A stretch of 64,000 nt of DNA from Malachius bipustulatus (taxonomy: Eukaryota > Arthropoda > Insecta > Coleoptera > Melyridae), in contig OU342630.1 in the NCBI GenBank assembly GCA_910589415.1, positions 26,073,867 to 26,137,866 of the forward strand, written 5' to 3'. Below, in pieces: positions 1 to 11,412 of the stretch (positions are counted from its first letter, which is position 1; each line of letters starts with the position of its first letter). The position numbers and the translations under genes are program-made. Below the pieces are notes generated by a model. The model was not told the origin of the DNA and searched no databases. It was given only the letters and a program-made list of their open reading frames with translations.

Positions 1-1388
1 TGCATTTTTTTCAAAATATTTTTTTTTGCATGAAAGGAAAGGGTGGGGGAAACAAGTTTTATTTGAAAAGATGCCCCTATCATTCAGCTTTAATTTTCGC
101 TTTGGAAATTTTCGCCGCAATAATTTTCAAGGAAGATATGTGTGTTATAACTTATGACTCTGTAGCGGAGAAACGTAAAGGAGTAGGGGATTCTTGAGGG
201 GCTAAAAATGGAGCTGCAACATCAGGCTATTTATAAAAAATAAATATATTCCATTCGGTCCATATTACGCCCGTAGCGCGAGTTAAACGCATAAAAACGT
301 TCCTGGGCGGACGCGTGAGTCAGCCGACGCGGCAGTGAGCCGGAAGGGGGAAAAATTTTTGAATGCTCGCTTCCTCGTATCTCGATCAATTTTCAACTGA
401 TTTGGAAAATTCTTTCTTCCTGTTAACCGCTGAACTTCGAGGAAGGAGGAAAAAGACAAGATGCTTCCCCCCACCTCTTCCAATCATGCCAAAAAATATT
501 TTGAAAAAAACGCAGATTTTTGTTTCGCGTGCCATCGGTGGATTTTTCGCTATTGTTATTTTGGAAAGGATTAATTGTGTTCCGGGCAAGAAAACGAACA
601 AAAACGCCGTTTGACATTTTGCGCTACGCCTCTTCGAAGTCGAGTTATTGGGACTTTAAGAAATTTTGAGCTCTCGCTCTCACCCCTCCAAATTGCACCA
701 CCACCCCTTCCCAACGCACCCTTAAAAACATCAAAGTGCTCTTTTAAAAAACATTAGCTGAACCCCCTACATGCACTACCGGCCAAGAACAAACCATTTG
801 AAATTTTTTTTTCACACCAAAAAATCGCTTTATTTCGCTTGGAATAAACTTCCGCTTGGAACGAGCTTACGTGTTCTGCCAAGCTGTTTATTTTTGGGTA
901 GAACGATTTTTTCGGTAGGAACAAAACAGACGCAATCCACGAAAAAACCAATATCCCGTACTTTACAATGGTCTCTCCCCCCTCCCGCCCCTCGGATCGG
1001 TGGAACGTGAGTAGGTAAATTGAGCTCAGACCTCACTTAGTCGATCGGTAAAAAAAATTGATATAGGGGGTCTGCACTTCGAAATACCTTACTGCATAAT
1101 ACCTTACTACCTATGATCATTATTCAACGATTTCCTATGTATTAATAAATTTGCGTTCCAAGATGGGTAAGTGGAGTTTTTTATCTGAGGTGGTCGTTTG
1201 AGGACCGAAGCGGAGCGTGCTAAGTCTGCCTCCAGTTTGATAATTTTGATTGTTAAGGACGAACATTCCCATTGTGGCTACTCCCTGCGAAAAGTGACCT
1301 TTTGCAATAAATCGTTTTTTCTTTATTTAGTTACTTATTTAGTCTTTAAGTGAGAAAACATAGTTGTAAACAAACGGTCGACGAAAAA
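1..1388. other. Unassigned intergenic or intronic sequence
   Basis: I see no exon, RNA gene or transposon protein here. Base composition is uneven, with a GC-richer patch at about 270-480 and long A/T runs elsewhere. The small open frames look like chance frames. It probably belongs to an upstream intron of the adenylyl cyclase gene, because the cyclase exon at 4001 begins in mid-domain. Confidence 0.4.
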
Positions 1389-1389
1389 T

Positions 1390-1780
1390 TACTATAGTAC
1401 GATTAAGTATAAAAAGTCATATGTATCGATTAAGAATACTCAACCTTCTGATAGTTCGATTTATTTTGTTTCATTTACGTGGTTCTCATAGAAACCGTCA
1501 AGTTTGTCTAAACACTCCATCCCGCATAAATAAATATACGTCAACATTGGTTTTGAATGATAATTAAATGCACAACACAGAGGATAGAATGTCATTACGT
1601 GAATAAATTTTATGTAGTTGTCAGTGGCTGTCAAACTGACTTAAACCGTTCAATTCATTGTTTGAATGATTCCTTTAATAATTTACGCTCGTTCACACCT
1701 TGAAATTCAACTGTTTGACATTTTCGGACGGTTAGTATGACGTCACATATGACTTTTTAAACTTAATCGTACCATATTAA
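1390..1780. repeat. Short inverted-repeat element (MITE-like)
   Basis: The stretch at 1390-1424 returns inverted at 1744-1783, with the shared core TACGATTAAG on one side and CTTAATCGTA on the other. The roughly 320 bases between have no coding potential. This is the layout of a short non-autonomous DNA transposon. The exact ends are uncertain. Confidence 0.5.
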
Positions 1781-1806
1781 TAGTTGATTCAAAACATAAT
1801 AAAATA

Positions 1807-3136
1807 CACCGTGTTTTAAATTAAGTCGGCACTCTAACTTCGTTATTATTTGAGCTAGAAAGTCGGTTAAATTAGCTAACCAGTAGTATTTTTTCTCCTG
1901 AATAAAATGGCGAAAACAGAAAAACAATTGAACATCACGTCTTTGAGATATTTAAAAAAATGGATATTTAAAAAAATATTATTTCAAGGAACGTATACAG
2001 AGTGATCCCGAAATAGCGGACACGGACAGCACCACAGCATCTATTGTGGATTAAAGATTCTAAGTTTTATTTACTGTTTTCTCCAGTATGGCTCCCTTAA
2101 GAAGATATGACCACTTTTGTAGAAAATAAAGTCACAACACTGCACTGGATACCATTCTTCAGGCAGAAAAACAATGAGTAGGTCTACAATACCCAGATAG
2201 ATGTTACCATGGAAACATATGAAATGGAAACACAACAAAGCTTAAAAAAATATTCGTAGCGCGGATACATATTCGATAATATTATCCAAAATCTCGAATT
2301 CGAACAACGATGCCACATTGAAAAATTTTTTCGAACACAGGGAATAGGTTAAAAAAATAATAATAATAATAAAAAGCAAACACTATCGCTATAGTTTTGT
2401 GAAATCATGTGTTTTGCCAGTGGAGGTTGTTTAAATTTGACCGCCATTTCGATTTAAAGTTCAGAAAAAGGACACCCTATATCTCGGTAACGAAGCCGAG
2501 GAACACATTTTTGTTTTAAATTTACAGTCTTTCTGAACATCCTCTACAACACCCTGTATTCCGTGTCCGCCATTTCGGGATCACCCTGTATTTTTATATG
2601 GATCGGTTGCAAATTTTTTTTAAAGGAAAAAGTCTCTATGCACTATGATCCTAAAATTATAAATTCATTAATTATTCATCATTTTATTACTCCCAAAGTA
2701 GGCTGCGACAATTACTGTAATTTAGTGTACTTACGTAATGTAACGTAGAAAAATTATTTCGTCCTCCATAGTGTATTTTTTGATTAAAAAATACACTAAA
2801 AATAAGAGTTGTTATCTTGAAAATGATTTAATTTTAAATAAACAAATAACAGAACTTGTTTGTGTTGTAAAATTTTGTTATTTTAGGGTCATAGTGCATA
2901 GAGACTTTTCCTTTAAAAAAAATTTGCAACCGATCCATCTAAAAATATACAGGTTGTTCCATTAAAAAATATCATTTTTTTTTAAATATCTCGAAAACGC
3001 GATGTTCGATTGTTTTTCTGTTTTCGCCATTTTATCCAGAAGAAAAAATACTACTAGTTTGCTAATTTAACCGACTTTCTAGCTCAAATAATAACGAAGT
3101 TAGCAATAGTGCCGACTTAATTTAAAAAACACGGTG
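1807..3136. mobile_element. Palindromic TA-flanked DNA element, interrupted
   Basis: The left end at 1807 (CACCGTGTTTTAAA) returns inverted at 3136, and TA lies on both sides (1805-1806, 3137-3138). The arms stay inverted over more than 150 bases, sharing blocks such as AAAGTCGGTTAAATTAGC and its complement near 3070. No transposase is encoded. The left arm is interrupted by a second element at 1998-2588. Confidence 0.65.
1998..2588. mobile_element. MITE family A, copy 1, nested
   Basis: A TA-flanked element of 591 bp with terminal inverted repeats (CAGAGTGATCCCGAAATAGC on the left, complement of CAGGGTGATCCCGAAATGGC on the right). It is inserted in the left arm of the 1807-3136 element and has no coding frame. 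An inverted copy lies at 10461-11050 and pieces of a third at 47602-47720 and 51590-51665. This is the structure of a Tc1/mariner-type MITE mobilised in trans. Confidence 0.7.
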
Positions 3137-3138
3137 TA

Positions 3139-4000
3139 TAAATACACAAAGTGATTGAAGTTTAACAAAATAAATACATGGTTAAAATATCACAACGCAT
3201 GAAGTATTTTACAACGCATTAATATCACAACGCATTTTACTCGTATTAGTATGTGCTTGTCAGGAATGCTGCAATCTAAATTTTTATAATTTTATTTTGT
3301 TTAATCACAAATTTTATAATAAAACAACACATTGAAAAGTAATCGCAGTAAACTGTAGTAAAGTAATGATGAGTTTCTAATGATGAGTCATTTGTCCCAG
3401 TTTTCATTAAATATCTTTTTTTTTAGAAAATTGTATATTTTGAACCAATTGCCGTAGATGACGAAGTATATTATTAATTTGGTAATTGGGCTTTAGGTTC
3501 TGGAAACGTTAAACTTTCGATTAATAACTTCAATAATAGTAAGTCGGAACCCAAAACCTAATTATTAAATTAATAATATACTGTATTTTTTTTGGCTTTC
3601 AGAAGTAAAGTGGTGAATGAGGTAGGCTTATTTCTACGTCAAAAATGGCCACCTTACTATTATTTTTAATCTATCTTGTTGGCAATTTTCGCAAACATGT
3701 TTGACTGGCAAATAAATAGGAGTGGTAACTTTTCAAATTAACACACTGTGTAAAACAAACATGGAATATCTCCGATATATTCTCATTGTTGTTTTGAATC
3801 AGAAGTTTGAAACTCCTGATTGAAGGATTAAACTCAACTTTCAATTATAGCGTATTGATTATCGAACTCTCCAATAATTACAAATATCAACCCTCTGTCA
3901 TTCACAGGAAACGGAAACCAAACTATCTTCTATAGAGAACCAATTCTCCTGCTTCTTCGTTATTGTTCACACAACAAAAATAATTTCTGTTTCCTTGTAG
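3139..4000. other. Unassigned intron with one perfect-arm palindrome
   Basis: This is intronic sequence before the first recognised cyclase exon. Its only clear structure is the palindromic element at 3465-3582. The last bases form a polypyrimidine-AG acceptor ending at 4000. Confidence 0.5.
3465..3582. repeat. 118-bp palindromic element
   Basis: Two arms of about 40 bases are inverted copies: AGTATATTATTAATTT at 3465 and its complement ending at 3582. The spacer between them is short. This is a MITE-like hairpin with no coding content. Confidence 0.55.
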
Positions 4001-4128
4001 GACAATCAGTGCATGAGAATAAAGATCCTGGGAGATTGCTATTACTGCGTCTCTGGACTACCAGTATCTAGACCTAATCATGCCTACAACTGTGTTAATA
4101 TGGGATTACAAATGATAGAGGCAATCAG
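4001..4128 (+). CDS. Ac76E: Adenylyl cyclase (Ac76E/ADCY2-like), C1a exon with KILGDCYYC
   Basis: An internal exon of a 12-transmembrane class III adenylyl cyclase, which makes cAMP from ATP at the plasma membrane under G-protein control. It reads 42 codons plus two bases, beginning [20 protein letters not shown] and ending in QMIEAIR. The acceptor AG is at 3999-4000 and the donor GTAAG starts at 4129. GDCYYC is the diagnostic C1a strand; its Asp corresponds to the second metal-binding aspartate of the family. The exon joins in phase to 11254 across a 7.1-kb intron full of palindromic elements. Preceding exons (membrane cassette 1 and the first metal-binding Asp) are not in the window. The subtype comes from remembered similarity to Drosophila Ac76E, strongest in the two following exons. 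Confidence 0.92.
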
Positions 4129-4250
4129 GTAAGGAGCTAAACAATGATAAATTCATTACTAAATAAATTTTATTCACAAATGCTTGTAAAGGATTTGAAA
4201 TACGAGTACATACAATGTGAAAATGCACGCAAGATTCCGTATAAAAATTT

Positions 4251-4423
4251 CTATACATCGGTACGGAAATTGTGTACAGTAACTGACATTTCCAAAAAGG
4301 TAATTGCAGAGAAGTGGCAAGCAGAAACTTTCGTTGAGAGAAAAATTTTCCGCTTGCCGCTTCTCCGAAATTGCTTTTTTGACACTGTCAGTTACTGTCC
4401 ACAATTTCCATACCAATGTATAG
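4251..4423. repeat. MITE with near-perfect palindrome (family B, copy 1)
   Basis: The sequence from CTATACATCGG at 4251 returns inverted up to 4423, folding into a hairpin of about 170 bp. Its inner stretches (ACAGTAACTGACATTTCC, GAAGTGGCAAGC) resemble the element at 12843-13059, so the two appear to be diverged members of one MITE family. It lies in the first cyclase intron. Confidence 0.6.
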
Positions 4424-4860
4424 CTAAGTTAATTGATACTCAATTAAGTAATCTCACACATTTTGTAAAATCAATATTATCCTGTTTTATCAACGAAATG
4501 TCATAAAAATAATTATTTTCTACCGTTTTTGAATAATATTCCAATTATTAGAGCTTTATGGATGAATTATGAATGTTATTATTCGTAGATATTGAATTAT
4601 AGTTCATAATACCCGGCTCTTGTCCAATCACAGCTACTAGTAATTCATAATATCCGTTCGCGTGGACCAACCAAAAGCTCTAAATTTGATAAGCAGAACA
4701 AAGCTGTGAATAGGAACGATAACTGGCATTTCTCAAAGTCCACGCAGTCGTCACTCGGTACCTGTAGTTGTTCCAAGCAGTAAAATGATAAAAAAATATT
4801 TTGATTAAAATTTGTTTTATTATATGTATAAAAGAGTAGAAAAAGTATAGAATTACATTC

Positions 4861-4954
4861 GCGATTATGGCCATCATTCACTTGATGATAACAATGCCAC
4901 TTGCTAAAGCTCGTGGCATTATCATCATCTCGTGAATAATGACTTCATAATCGC
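4861..4954. repeat. Imperfect palindrome with 12-bp loop
   Basis: Arms 4861-4900 and 4912-4954 are inverted copies with the shared core ATGCCAC/GTGGCAT. It lies just before the left end of the 4962-6084 element. It could be a separate small hairpin MITE. Confidence 0.5.
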
Positions 4955-4961
4955 TCATAAA

Positions 4962-6084
4962 GGGTGTTTCAATAAGGGCGCAAGATTTGAATTGCGCGCC
5001 ATGTTTGACAGCCATAATGTCACATGGTTATGACGTGACAGATCGAAAGTTGACAGATGGGAGTTAGTAAACATGGAGCATTTAGCATTTAGTCAAAAAT
5101 TATTATCAAAATGGTGAAAGTTTATTTTTCCGCAAGCGTTCTAAAATGCGGCAATTATCATACTGTACACACCTTGTAGAACGATCTCATTATGTTACTA
5201 GTAACAATATTTTCATTATTGTCCTAGCATAATAATAATTAACGTATGACATCGTCAAAATACATTGAATTCGGACAACTGGAAGTACCCGCGGATTATC
5301 TAGCTACTATTGCTACGCTACGACTATACGCTTTCTAATCATGGCGAGTGCTGTCAATCTAGCATAGGGTTAGAGTTCAATGTTCAATGACAAAATGTGT
5401 TATTGACATTGACGTAATAAACGTCAACTTATTCTGAGTGACACTATTAAATTAAAAAGTACATTATAAAATCTACGGTGCATTATAGTTTGTGTTGCAG
5501 TCCTTTATAAAATATAAATAAATAAATTCAGAAAATTTTATGTTTCAATACTACGCTTGCGGAAAAAATCGTATATGTCACTTGGAGTAGAATGCTCATT
5601 TTGTGTTTCGCTCAATTATTGCACTGCCTCGGCTTCGCCTCGGCTGCAATAATTGCGCTCAACACAAAATGATCGCCTTCTACTCCTAGTAACATAATAT
5701 ACTATTGCTACTCGGAATTTAACAATATATTAGTCTCGTAGCAAAGAGCTTTCCTTCTTCTGTCGATTTCAACTTTACGATTTTTTTAAGTTAGTACCAC
5801 CGCAACCTCTAAAGGGCGTTAGCTGACATATTAGATAATATCGGGATTTTTATCGGCAAAATATCGGCAAAAAAAACTTAAAAAAAAACTTTAAAAGCCA
5901 CTACTCGTAGTGGCAACTAAACTTTCACCATTTTGATAATAATTTTTGACAATCAAGACGCATTGTTCTACCGTGTAATGCTCCATGACTAACTCCTATC
6001 TGTCAACTTTCGATCTGTCACGTCATAATTATGACTGGCAAACATGCCACGCAAGTCAAATCTTGCGCTTTTATTGAAACACCC
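4962..6084. mobile_element. 1.1-kb inverted-repeat DNA element
   Basis: The left end (GGGTGTTTCAATAAGGGCGC) recurs inverted at the right end (6084). Further matching blocks run inward for about 160 bases, including AAAATTATTATCAAAATGG near 5100 and its complement near 5930. The interior has no transposase and contains another palindrome at 5577-5692. Confidence 0.65.
5577..5692. repeat. Palindrome with GC-rich CTCGGCTTCGCCTCGG core
   Basis: Arms 5577-5622 and 5645-5692 are inverted copies around a GC-rich core that itself reads CCTCGGCTTCGCCTCGGC. A similar design occurs at 35534-35645. It is nested inside the 4962-6084 element, probably as a later hairpin insertion. Confidence 0.5.
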
Positions 6085-7126
6085 TATATAATAATATACC
6101 ACAATCTATCGACCAAACAATAATGTAATTTTGCCAATTTCATTAATAAAAATTTATCATTTTGAGATTACACAATGAATGAAAATAACAAAAATTGATC
6201 ATATTATTATATTAGGTTTTTGCTTAAAACATATTTTGAGTTACAAATGGTAACATCATTACCTCTATCGAACCCTGTATTTCACTAGTGTAAAGCACCA
6301 AATTTTGGACACAGGTATCTTGATCTTGTAATAAAATAATATCTGACGGAAAAACGAAATAGACAAAAAAATGTATACAAACTTTTCAACAAAATAAACT
6401 TTACACGACCTTTACCATAACTTTGGCGCTGATAAAATTTGAATTGCTTCGATTAAATCCTTTGTTTACCAGTCTATAACATTCTATTCCACCCCGGAGT
6501 AATATTCAGGGGAGATAAAGTATTTAGCAGACTGGTAGCTCACAAAGAATTTTTGATTATTTTGGCAGTGCATACATATGAACAACATTAACACACATAC
6601 AACATACAACATACATATTAACAGATTAAAGAAAATTCACTGGTCAATTTAACAGTTTTTATCAATAAATAGAATCAATAATTTTAAATATAATAAATAT
6701 CAAATTGCAATAAATATACAATAAATATAATACAGGGTCTCTAAGCTCATTCGAGTCGGTCTCTGATGTGGGCCAAAAGATGGATTTTTATTTATTTTTT
6801 TTAACAAATTCAAATACACGGTCACAATACCCATAATTTAAAACTATTATTTTCAACTATACAGAGTGTCTCATATGAGTGTGACATATCAAAATTATGT
6901 TCTTTTAAATTAAATCGAATGCTGTTATGTATTATCATACATTTTTAGAATGAGAAGAAAAATAAGTAGGAAAATTAGTCTGGTTTTTACAGTTGGAATT
7001 TAAATTGAGTAGTTCAGGAATTATTATAAAGAAGTGAAAATCGCAATTTTGAAAGTTTTAGCTCACAAGGAAAACCGCTCCAGATAGAGGAAAACGGCTC
7101 ACATGTTCCTATTTTAACTTTATACA
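6085..7126. other. Intronic sequence with degenerate repeat pieces
   Basis: No exon is seen. The stretch from 6864 (ACAGAGTGTCTCATATG) to about 7120 resembles 18725-18950, sharing GATAGAGGAAAACGGCT at 7085 and 18913, so it is a relic of the same inverted-repeat family. A single CAGGGTCTCTAAG end lies at 6734. Confidence 0.4.
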
Positions 7127-7128
7127 TA

Positions 7129-7882
7129 CAGTGCGCGAGAAAAGTAAGGAATAAATTCGATAAAACGGAAAGCGCTGATTTTTTGAATTAATAAAAAAAC
7201 AGGTCGATTTTGTTTTTGAGTTCTTGAACTTTTGACATAATATTGGGGTATACAGGGTGATGCGCGAAAAAGTGGTGACGTCATCGGTATTTTTTTTAAA
7301 TGACAATCCTTATTTTTTATTCCATTTTTTGATACTTCATTAAATTGCCAATACTTTAATGTAATCATTTTGTAACCTTAAACGACGAAATTTCTGTGAA
7401 AATAACTTAATTTGGAGAGATTCAATTTAATAGACAGATTTAATAGATTTAATTTAACAGATTTAATTTAATAATAGACTTAATTTAATAGACAGATTTT
7501 ATAAAATTATCATGGAAATAGTCATTTTTATTTGATTTTTTAAAATTTTTATTGTTAATGTTCCGCTTTTGACATCAGTAAAAAGTGCACAATTTCGACT
7601 CACAAGCTGTTTTCTCAGAAATTTCCTTATTTAAGATTACAAATTGATTCCATAACCATACTGGCAATTAAATCGAGTATAAAAAATGGAATAAAAAATA
7701 AGGGTTGTCATTTTAAAAAAATACCGATGACGTCACCACTTTTTCGCGCATCACCCTGTATACCCCAATATTATGTCAAAAGTTGAACAACTCAAAAACA
7801 AAATCGACCTGTTTTTTTATTTATTCAAAAAAACCATGCTTTCCGTTTTATCGAATTTATTCCTTACTTTTCTCGCGCACTG
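7129..7882. mobile_element. Outer palindromic TA-flanked MITE
   Basis: Left end CAGTGCGCGAGAAAAGTAAG at 7129 and its complement at 7882, with TA on each side. The two arms (7129-7250 and 7761-7882) are nearly perfect inverted copies. Without the 7253-7758 insertion the element would be an almost loopless hairpin whose centre is the TA used by that insertion. Confidence 0.7.
7253..7758. mobile_element. Inner MITE inserted at the dyad of the outer hairpin
   Basis: A TA-flanked 506-bp element with inverted ends CAGGGTGATGCGCGAAAAAG and complement, and arms of over 80 bases. There is no coding capacity. Both junctions fall at the symmetry centre of the outer element (GGGGTA-TA on the left, TA-TACCCC on the right). 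Confidence 0.7.
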
Positions 7883-8173
7883 TATTATGCTGTCCTATGG
7901 TAGGTATTGAAACATTTGACTATTTTTTTTTTGTTATTATTTAGCGACTCGTTGAGAAAACTTTTTTTTTTTTCAGATTATCTATCACTCTGCATAACCA
8001 TTTCATCTACTGGATGTCCTAAAACCGAAGGTCAAATTTCAGTTAGATATCGTAAAAATGTGGCATCAGTCTGTATGGCTTATGGCATGGCTGTACAAAA
8101 TTTAGAACCGCGACTGCTTCAAATTTCGAAAATACAGGGGCGTATTCAACTTCAATGCGTCACACTGTACATA

Positions 8174-9007
8174 CATAGGTGGTCAGTTTATCTGGAGACA
8201 TTCAAATATATCTAAAACTACGCATCAGATTGAAAAAAGTGGAAAATGAAAGTTGTTTATCTGGAAGGGAAACATCCAATGATAGCAAACTCGACCAACC
8301 TACCCCCACTCCTTAGGGTTGAGGGCAGCAGCTTGCTTTGTAATCTTAAATGACACCCATATTTTTTATTGCTATTGCAGATTCGGATTTTACAGATGAA
8401 ACCACGTAGGAAATGATTGGCCCCTTCCCCCTCCATGCAGATGGGGCTGGGGTAAATGTGAAATTTTGGTTAGATACCCTTATTTTTTTATTTCAGATTC
8501 GGTTTTTACGTCCAAAAATACGAAGGATTTGTCTGCAATATTTTTTTCGATTAATGAAAATAGATGGGGCTGTAATCGACGAAATTACCAATTTTTTTTC
8601 GATTTTTGTCTTAAGATTGATATTGGATTGAACGAAAAAAAATCCACGCATCGAGAAACAATTTTAAGATAGATTCTGCGCATTTTTAACCATTAAATCA
8701 GAATCTGTAATAAAAATAAGGGTACTTGCCCAAAATTTAAAATTTACCTCCCGCCCCACATGCATGGTGGGGGGAGGGGACGAAAATTTCCTACGTATTT
8801 TTACCCCTAAAATCCTAATCTGTCATAAAAGAGTAGGTTCTCATTTAAGATTTCAAAGTTGCTGCCCCCACCCCCTCTAGGGGAGTTTGGTATCCTTGGA
8901 TGTCACCTTTCTAGGCGAACAAATTTCATTAGCCAACTTTTTGATCTGATGCGTATAGTGGTAGTTTTGGATATATTTCCATGTTTTCAGCTAAGCTGAG
9001 TATCCTG
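8174..9007. mobile_element. 834-bp inverted-repeat element
   Basis: The left end (TA then CATAGGTGGTCAG, with AAATATATCTAAAACTAC near 8204) is an imperfect inverted copy of the right end (GTAGTTTTGGATATATTTCC near 8962, ending CAGGATAC on the - strand). The arms continue inward for about 300 bases and include a C-rich/G-rich pair near 8430 and 8760. No transposase frame exists. Confidence 0.6.
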
Positions 9008-9455
9008 TATATTGAGTTGACAGCTATAGTTCATTAGCCGAGCGATTTTTAATTACTGATGTGGAAAAAGTTCAACAATTCACTGATTACAAGTTATACA
9101 CTGATCCTATATTTTTTTATTCTTCATAATCAATATTCGTTCTCTTGTTTGCAAAAAAGTCCACGTTTCCTAGCTTGATTGATATTGAAATTTAATTAGA
9201 ATTCATCGATTCTGCTTTTATGTACGTTTATTCACTTTGAACGAATACATATTAGTCTACTGGAATAATACTGGCACATCTACATAGGTACCTATCTCTG
9301 ATAAAATTACCTCATATTACCTACTCGGGTTTATATTTCATGAGCATTGAAATTGCACTGCAAAAAATGTTAACAGTAACTTACTTTTGAATCAAAAACG
9401 TTTTAGTTTCTCTTGTGATGCGCCTTTGTTTTGTATATGAGGAAATATATATATA
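9008..9455. other. Unassigned AT-rich intron
   Basis: I see no coding sequence, palindrome or recognisable repeat in this stretch, apart from a short AT run just before the next element. Confidence 0.4.
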
Positions 9456-11120
9456 CAGGGTGCTAAAAAATAAGTGCGACAAACTTTAGGGGATGATTCT
9501 ACATGAAAAAATAATGACAGTTTGCTATATAAACGTATGTATTGTGCGCAAATGCTTCGTTTTCCAGATATAGGGTTGTTATAGGTTTACTTAGAAACTT
9601 ACGATTTATTTATTTGCTCTGAAACCGGTGGAGATATACAAATGAAATTTGGCGGTTTTAAGAGAAAGTGATTGCGCATTTTTTGACATGCAATTAAGAA
9701 GTTTATGTTCATCAGTGTAAGGGTAATGATCTCAATTTTTTAAAGAAAAAAAATGGTACCCCACTGAGATTTTTTAAATTAAAAATCATTTTTTAATTTC
9801 TCGTTCAATTTGTGATAAAAATATCTCGTGTCTTCTTTCGTATGGGGCGCCATTTCTATGCAAACAATAAAACATAAAAATAAAAATAAAACGTCTGAAG
9901 GAGGCCATTTTCAACATTTGTTGTAGTTTCGCGACTATTTAAATTTTTATTAGTGTTATTTTCTGTTATTGTTGTGGTTTAATGTTATTGTGTTATATTA
10001 TTAGCAATAAATAGGTCGTCATTTCTTAATAAAACCTTTAACACCTCGTATGTATCAAAATGAATCATTTGCGCACATACGTTTACATAGCAAACTGTTA
10101 TTATTTTTTTTTACTTTTTACTAACACCCTGTATATAAAGGGTGTTAGTAAATAAGTGCGACAAACTTCAGGGGGTGATTCTGCATGAAAAATAATGACA
10201 GTTTGCCATAAAAATCTCAGTGGCGTACCTTTTTTTTCTTGAAAAAAAATTGAGATTATTACCCGTATACTGTTGAACTGTTGAACATAAAATTCTTAAT
10301 TTCATGTCAAAAAATGCGCGATCGCTTCCTTTTAAAACCCATCAATTTTCAGTTGCATATCCCGACCGGTTTCAGAGCAAATAAATAAATCGTGAGTTTT
10401 TAAGTAAACTTCTAACACCCTGTATCTGGAAACCGAAGCATTTGCGCACATACGTTTATAGTGGATGACCCTTAAATGGCTGACACGGTTTATAGGGTGT
10501 TGTAGAAGATGTTCCAGAAAGACTGTAAATTTAAAACAAAAATGGTTTCCTCGGCTTGGTTACCAAGATATAGCGTGTCCTTTTTATAAAATTTAAATCA
10601 AAATGGCAATCAAATTTAGACAATCTCCACTGGTAAAGCACATGATTTTACATTACTATTAAGATAGTGTTTCAGTGTTTGGTCAAAGTATACCTGTTCC
10701 CTGAGTTCAACAAAATTTTTCAATGTGGCATCGTTATTCGAATTCGAGATTTTGAATAATATTATTGATTATGTATCCGCGCAACGGTTATTGTTTTAAG
10801 CTTTGTTGGACTTGCCATTTCATATGTTTCCATGGTAATATCTATCTGGGTATTGTAGACCTACACATTATTTTTCTGCCTGACGACGGGTATCCAGTGC
10901 AGTGTTGTGATGTGACTTTATTTTCCACAATAGTGGTCATATCTTCTTAAGTGAGTCATACTGGAGAAAAAAATTAAATGAACTTAGAATCGTTAATCCA
11001 CAATGGATGCTGTGGTGCTATCCGTGTTCACCATTTCGGCATCACCCCTGTATAGCAAACTGTCATTATTTTTTCATGCAGAATCACCCCCTGAAGAATG
11101 TCGCACTTATTTACTAACAC
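9456..11120. mobile_element. Two abutting or rearranged copies of a CAGGGTG-end element
   Basis: A TA-flanked end CAGGGTGCTAAAAAATAAG at 9456 is matched by inverted ends near 10131 and again near 11120. The left interior (for example CTGAAACCGGTGGAGATAT at 9620) returns inverted at about 10370. The block therefore looks like two copies of one palindromic element joined head to head around 10131-10140. The second copy is further interrupted by MITE family A at 10461-11050. Just past 11120 the first bases of another end make a perfect 26-bp palindrome (11108-11133). No protein is encoded. Confidence 0.6.
10461..11050. mobile_element. MITE family A, copy 2 (inverted relative to copy 1)
   Basis: About 590 bp matching 1998-2588 in reverse orientation: it begins with a degraded CAGGGTGATCCC-type end and GTTGTAGAAGATGTTCCAG and ends ...GGCATCACCCCTG before TA. 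Removing it restores a TTTATAGCAAACTG sequence seen intact near 10085. This confirms a secondary insertion inside the 9456-11120 block. Confidence 0.65.
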
Positions 11121-11253
11121 GTGTTAGTAAATAAGCATTACGCTTATTCAGTTGTACAAGCATAATATGAAGACACAAGTTAAAAAATTTTTTTCCAGAC
11201 AACTTCCAGATTTATTTTGTATAGATTATACCATTCTATGTAAACTTTTTCAG

Positions 11254-11412
11254 ATTCGTAAGAGAGGCGACTGGATTTAATGTTGATATGAGAATAGGCA
11301 TTCACACCGGGAACGTCCTTTGCGGAGTTTTGGGACTTAGAAAGTGGCAGTTCGATGTTTGGAGCGATGATGTTACCCTCGCAAATTATATGGAGTCCGG
11401 AGGAATTGCTGG
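11254..11412 (+). CDS. Ac76E: Adenylyl cyclase (Ac76E-like), C1a exon with [11 protein letters not shown]
   Basis: A 159-bp internal exon completing most of the C1a fold: [20 protein letters not shown], then [20 protein letters not shown], then [13 protein letters not shown]. The acceptor CAG is at 11251-11253 and the donor GTCAGT starts at 11413. The first base completes the Arg codon begun at 4127, and the last two bases begin a Gly codon finished at 35298. The Arg in GLRKW corresponds to the phosphate-contacting residue conserved in C1 domains. The reading frame is clean, with no stops or indels, as expected for a functional gene. The following intron is 23.9 kb and packed with transposons. 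Confidence 0.94.

Noticed and set aside
4144..4506. 120-codon frame on the + strand after the first cyclase exon
   Set aside because: It spans the MITE hairpin at 4251-4423 and mirrors an equally open frame on the other strand, as expected of a palindrome.
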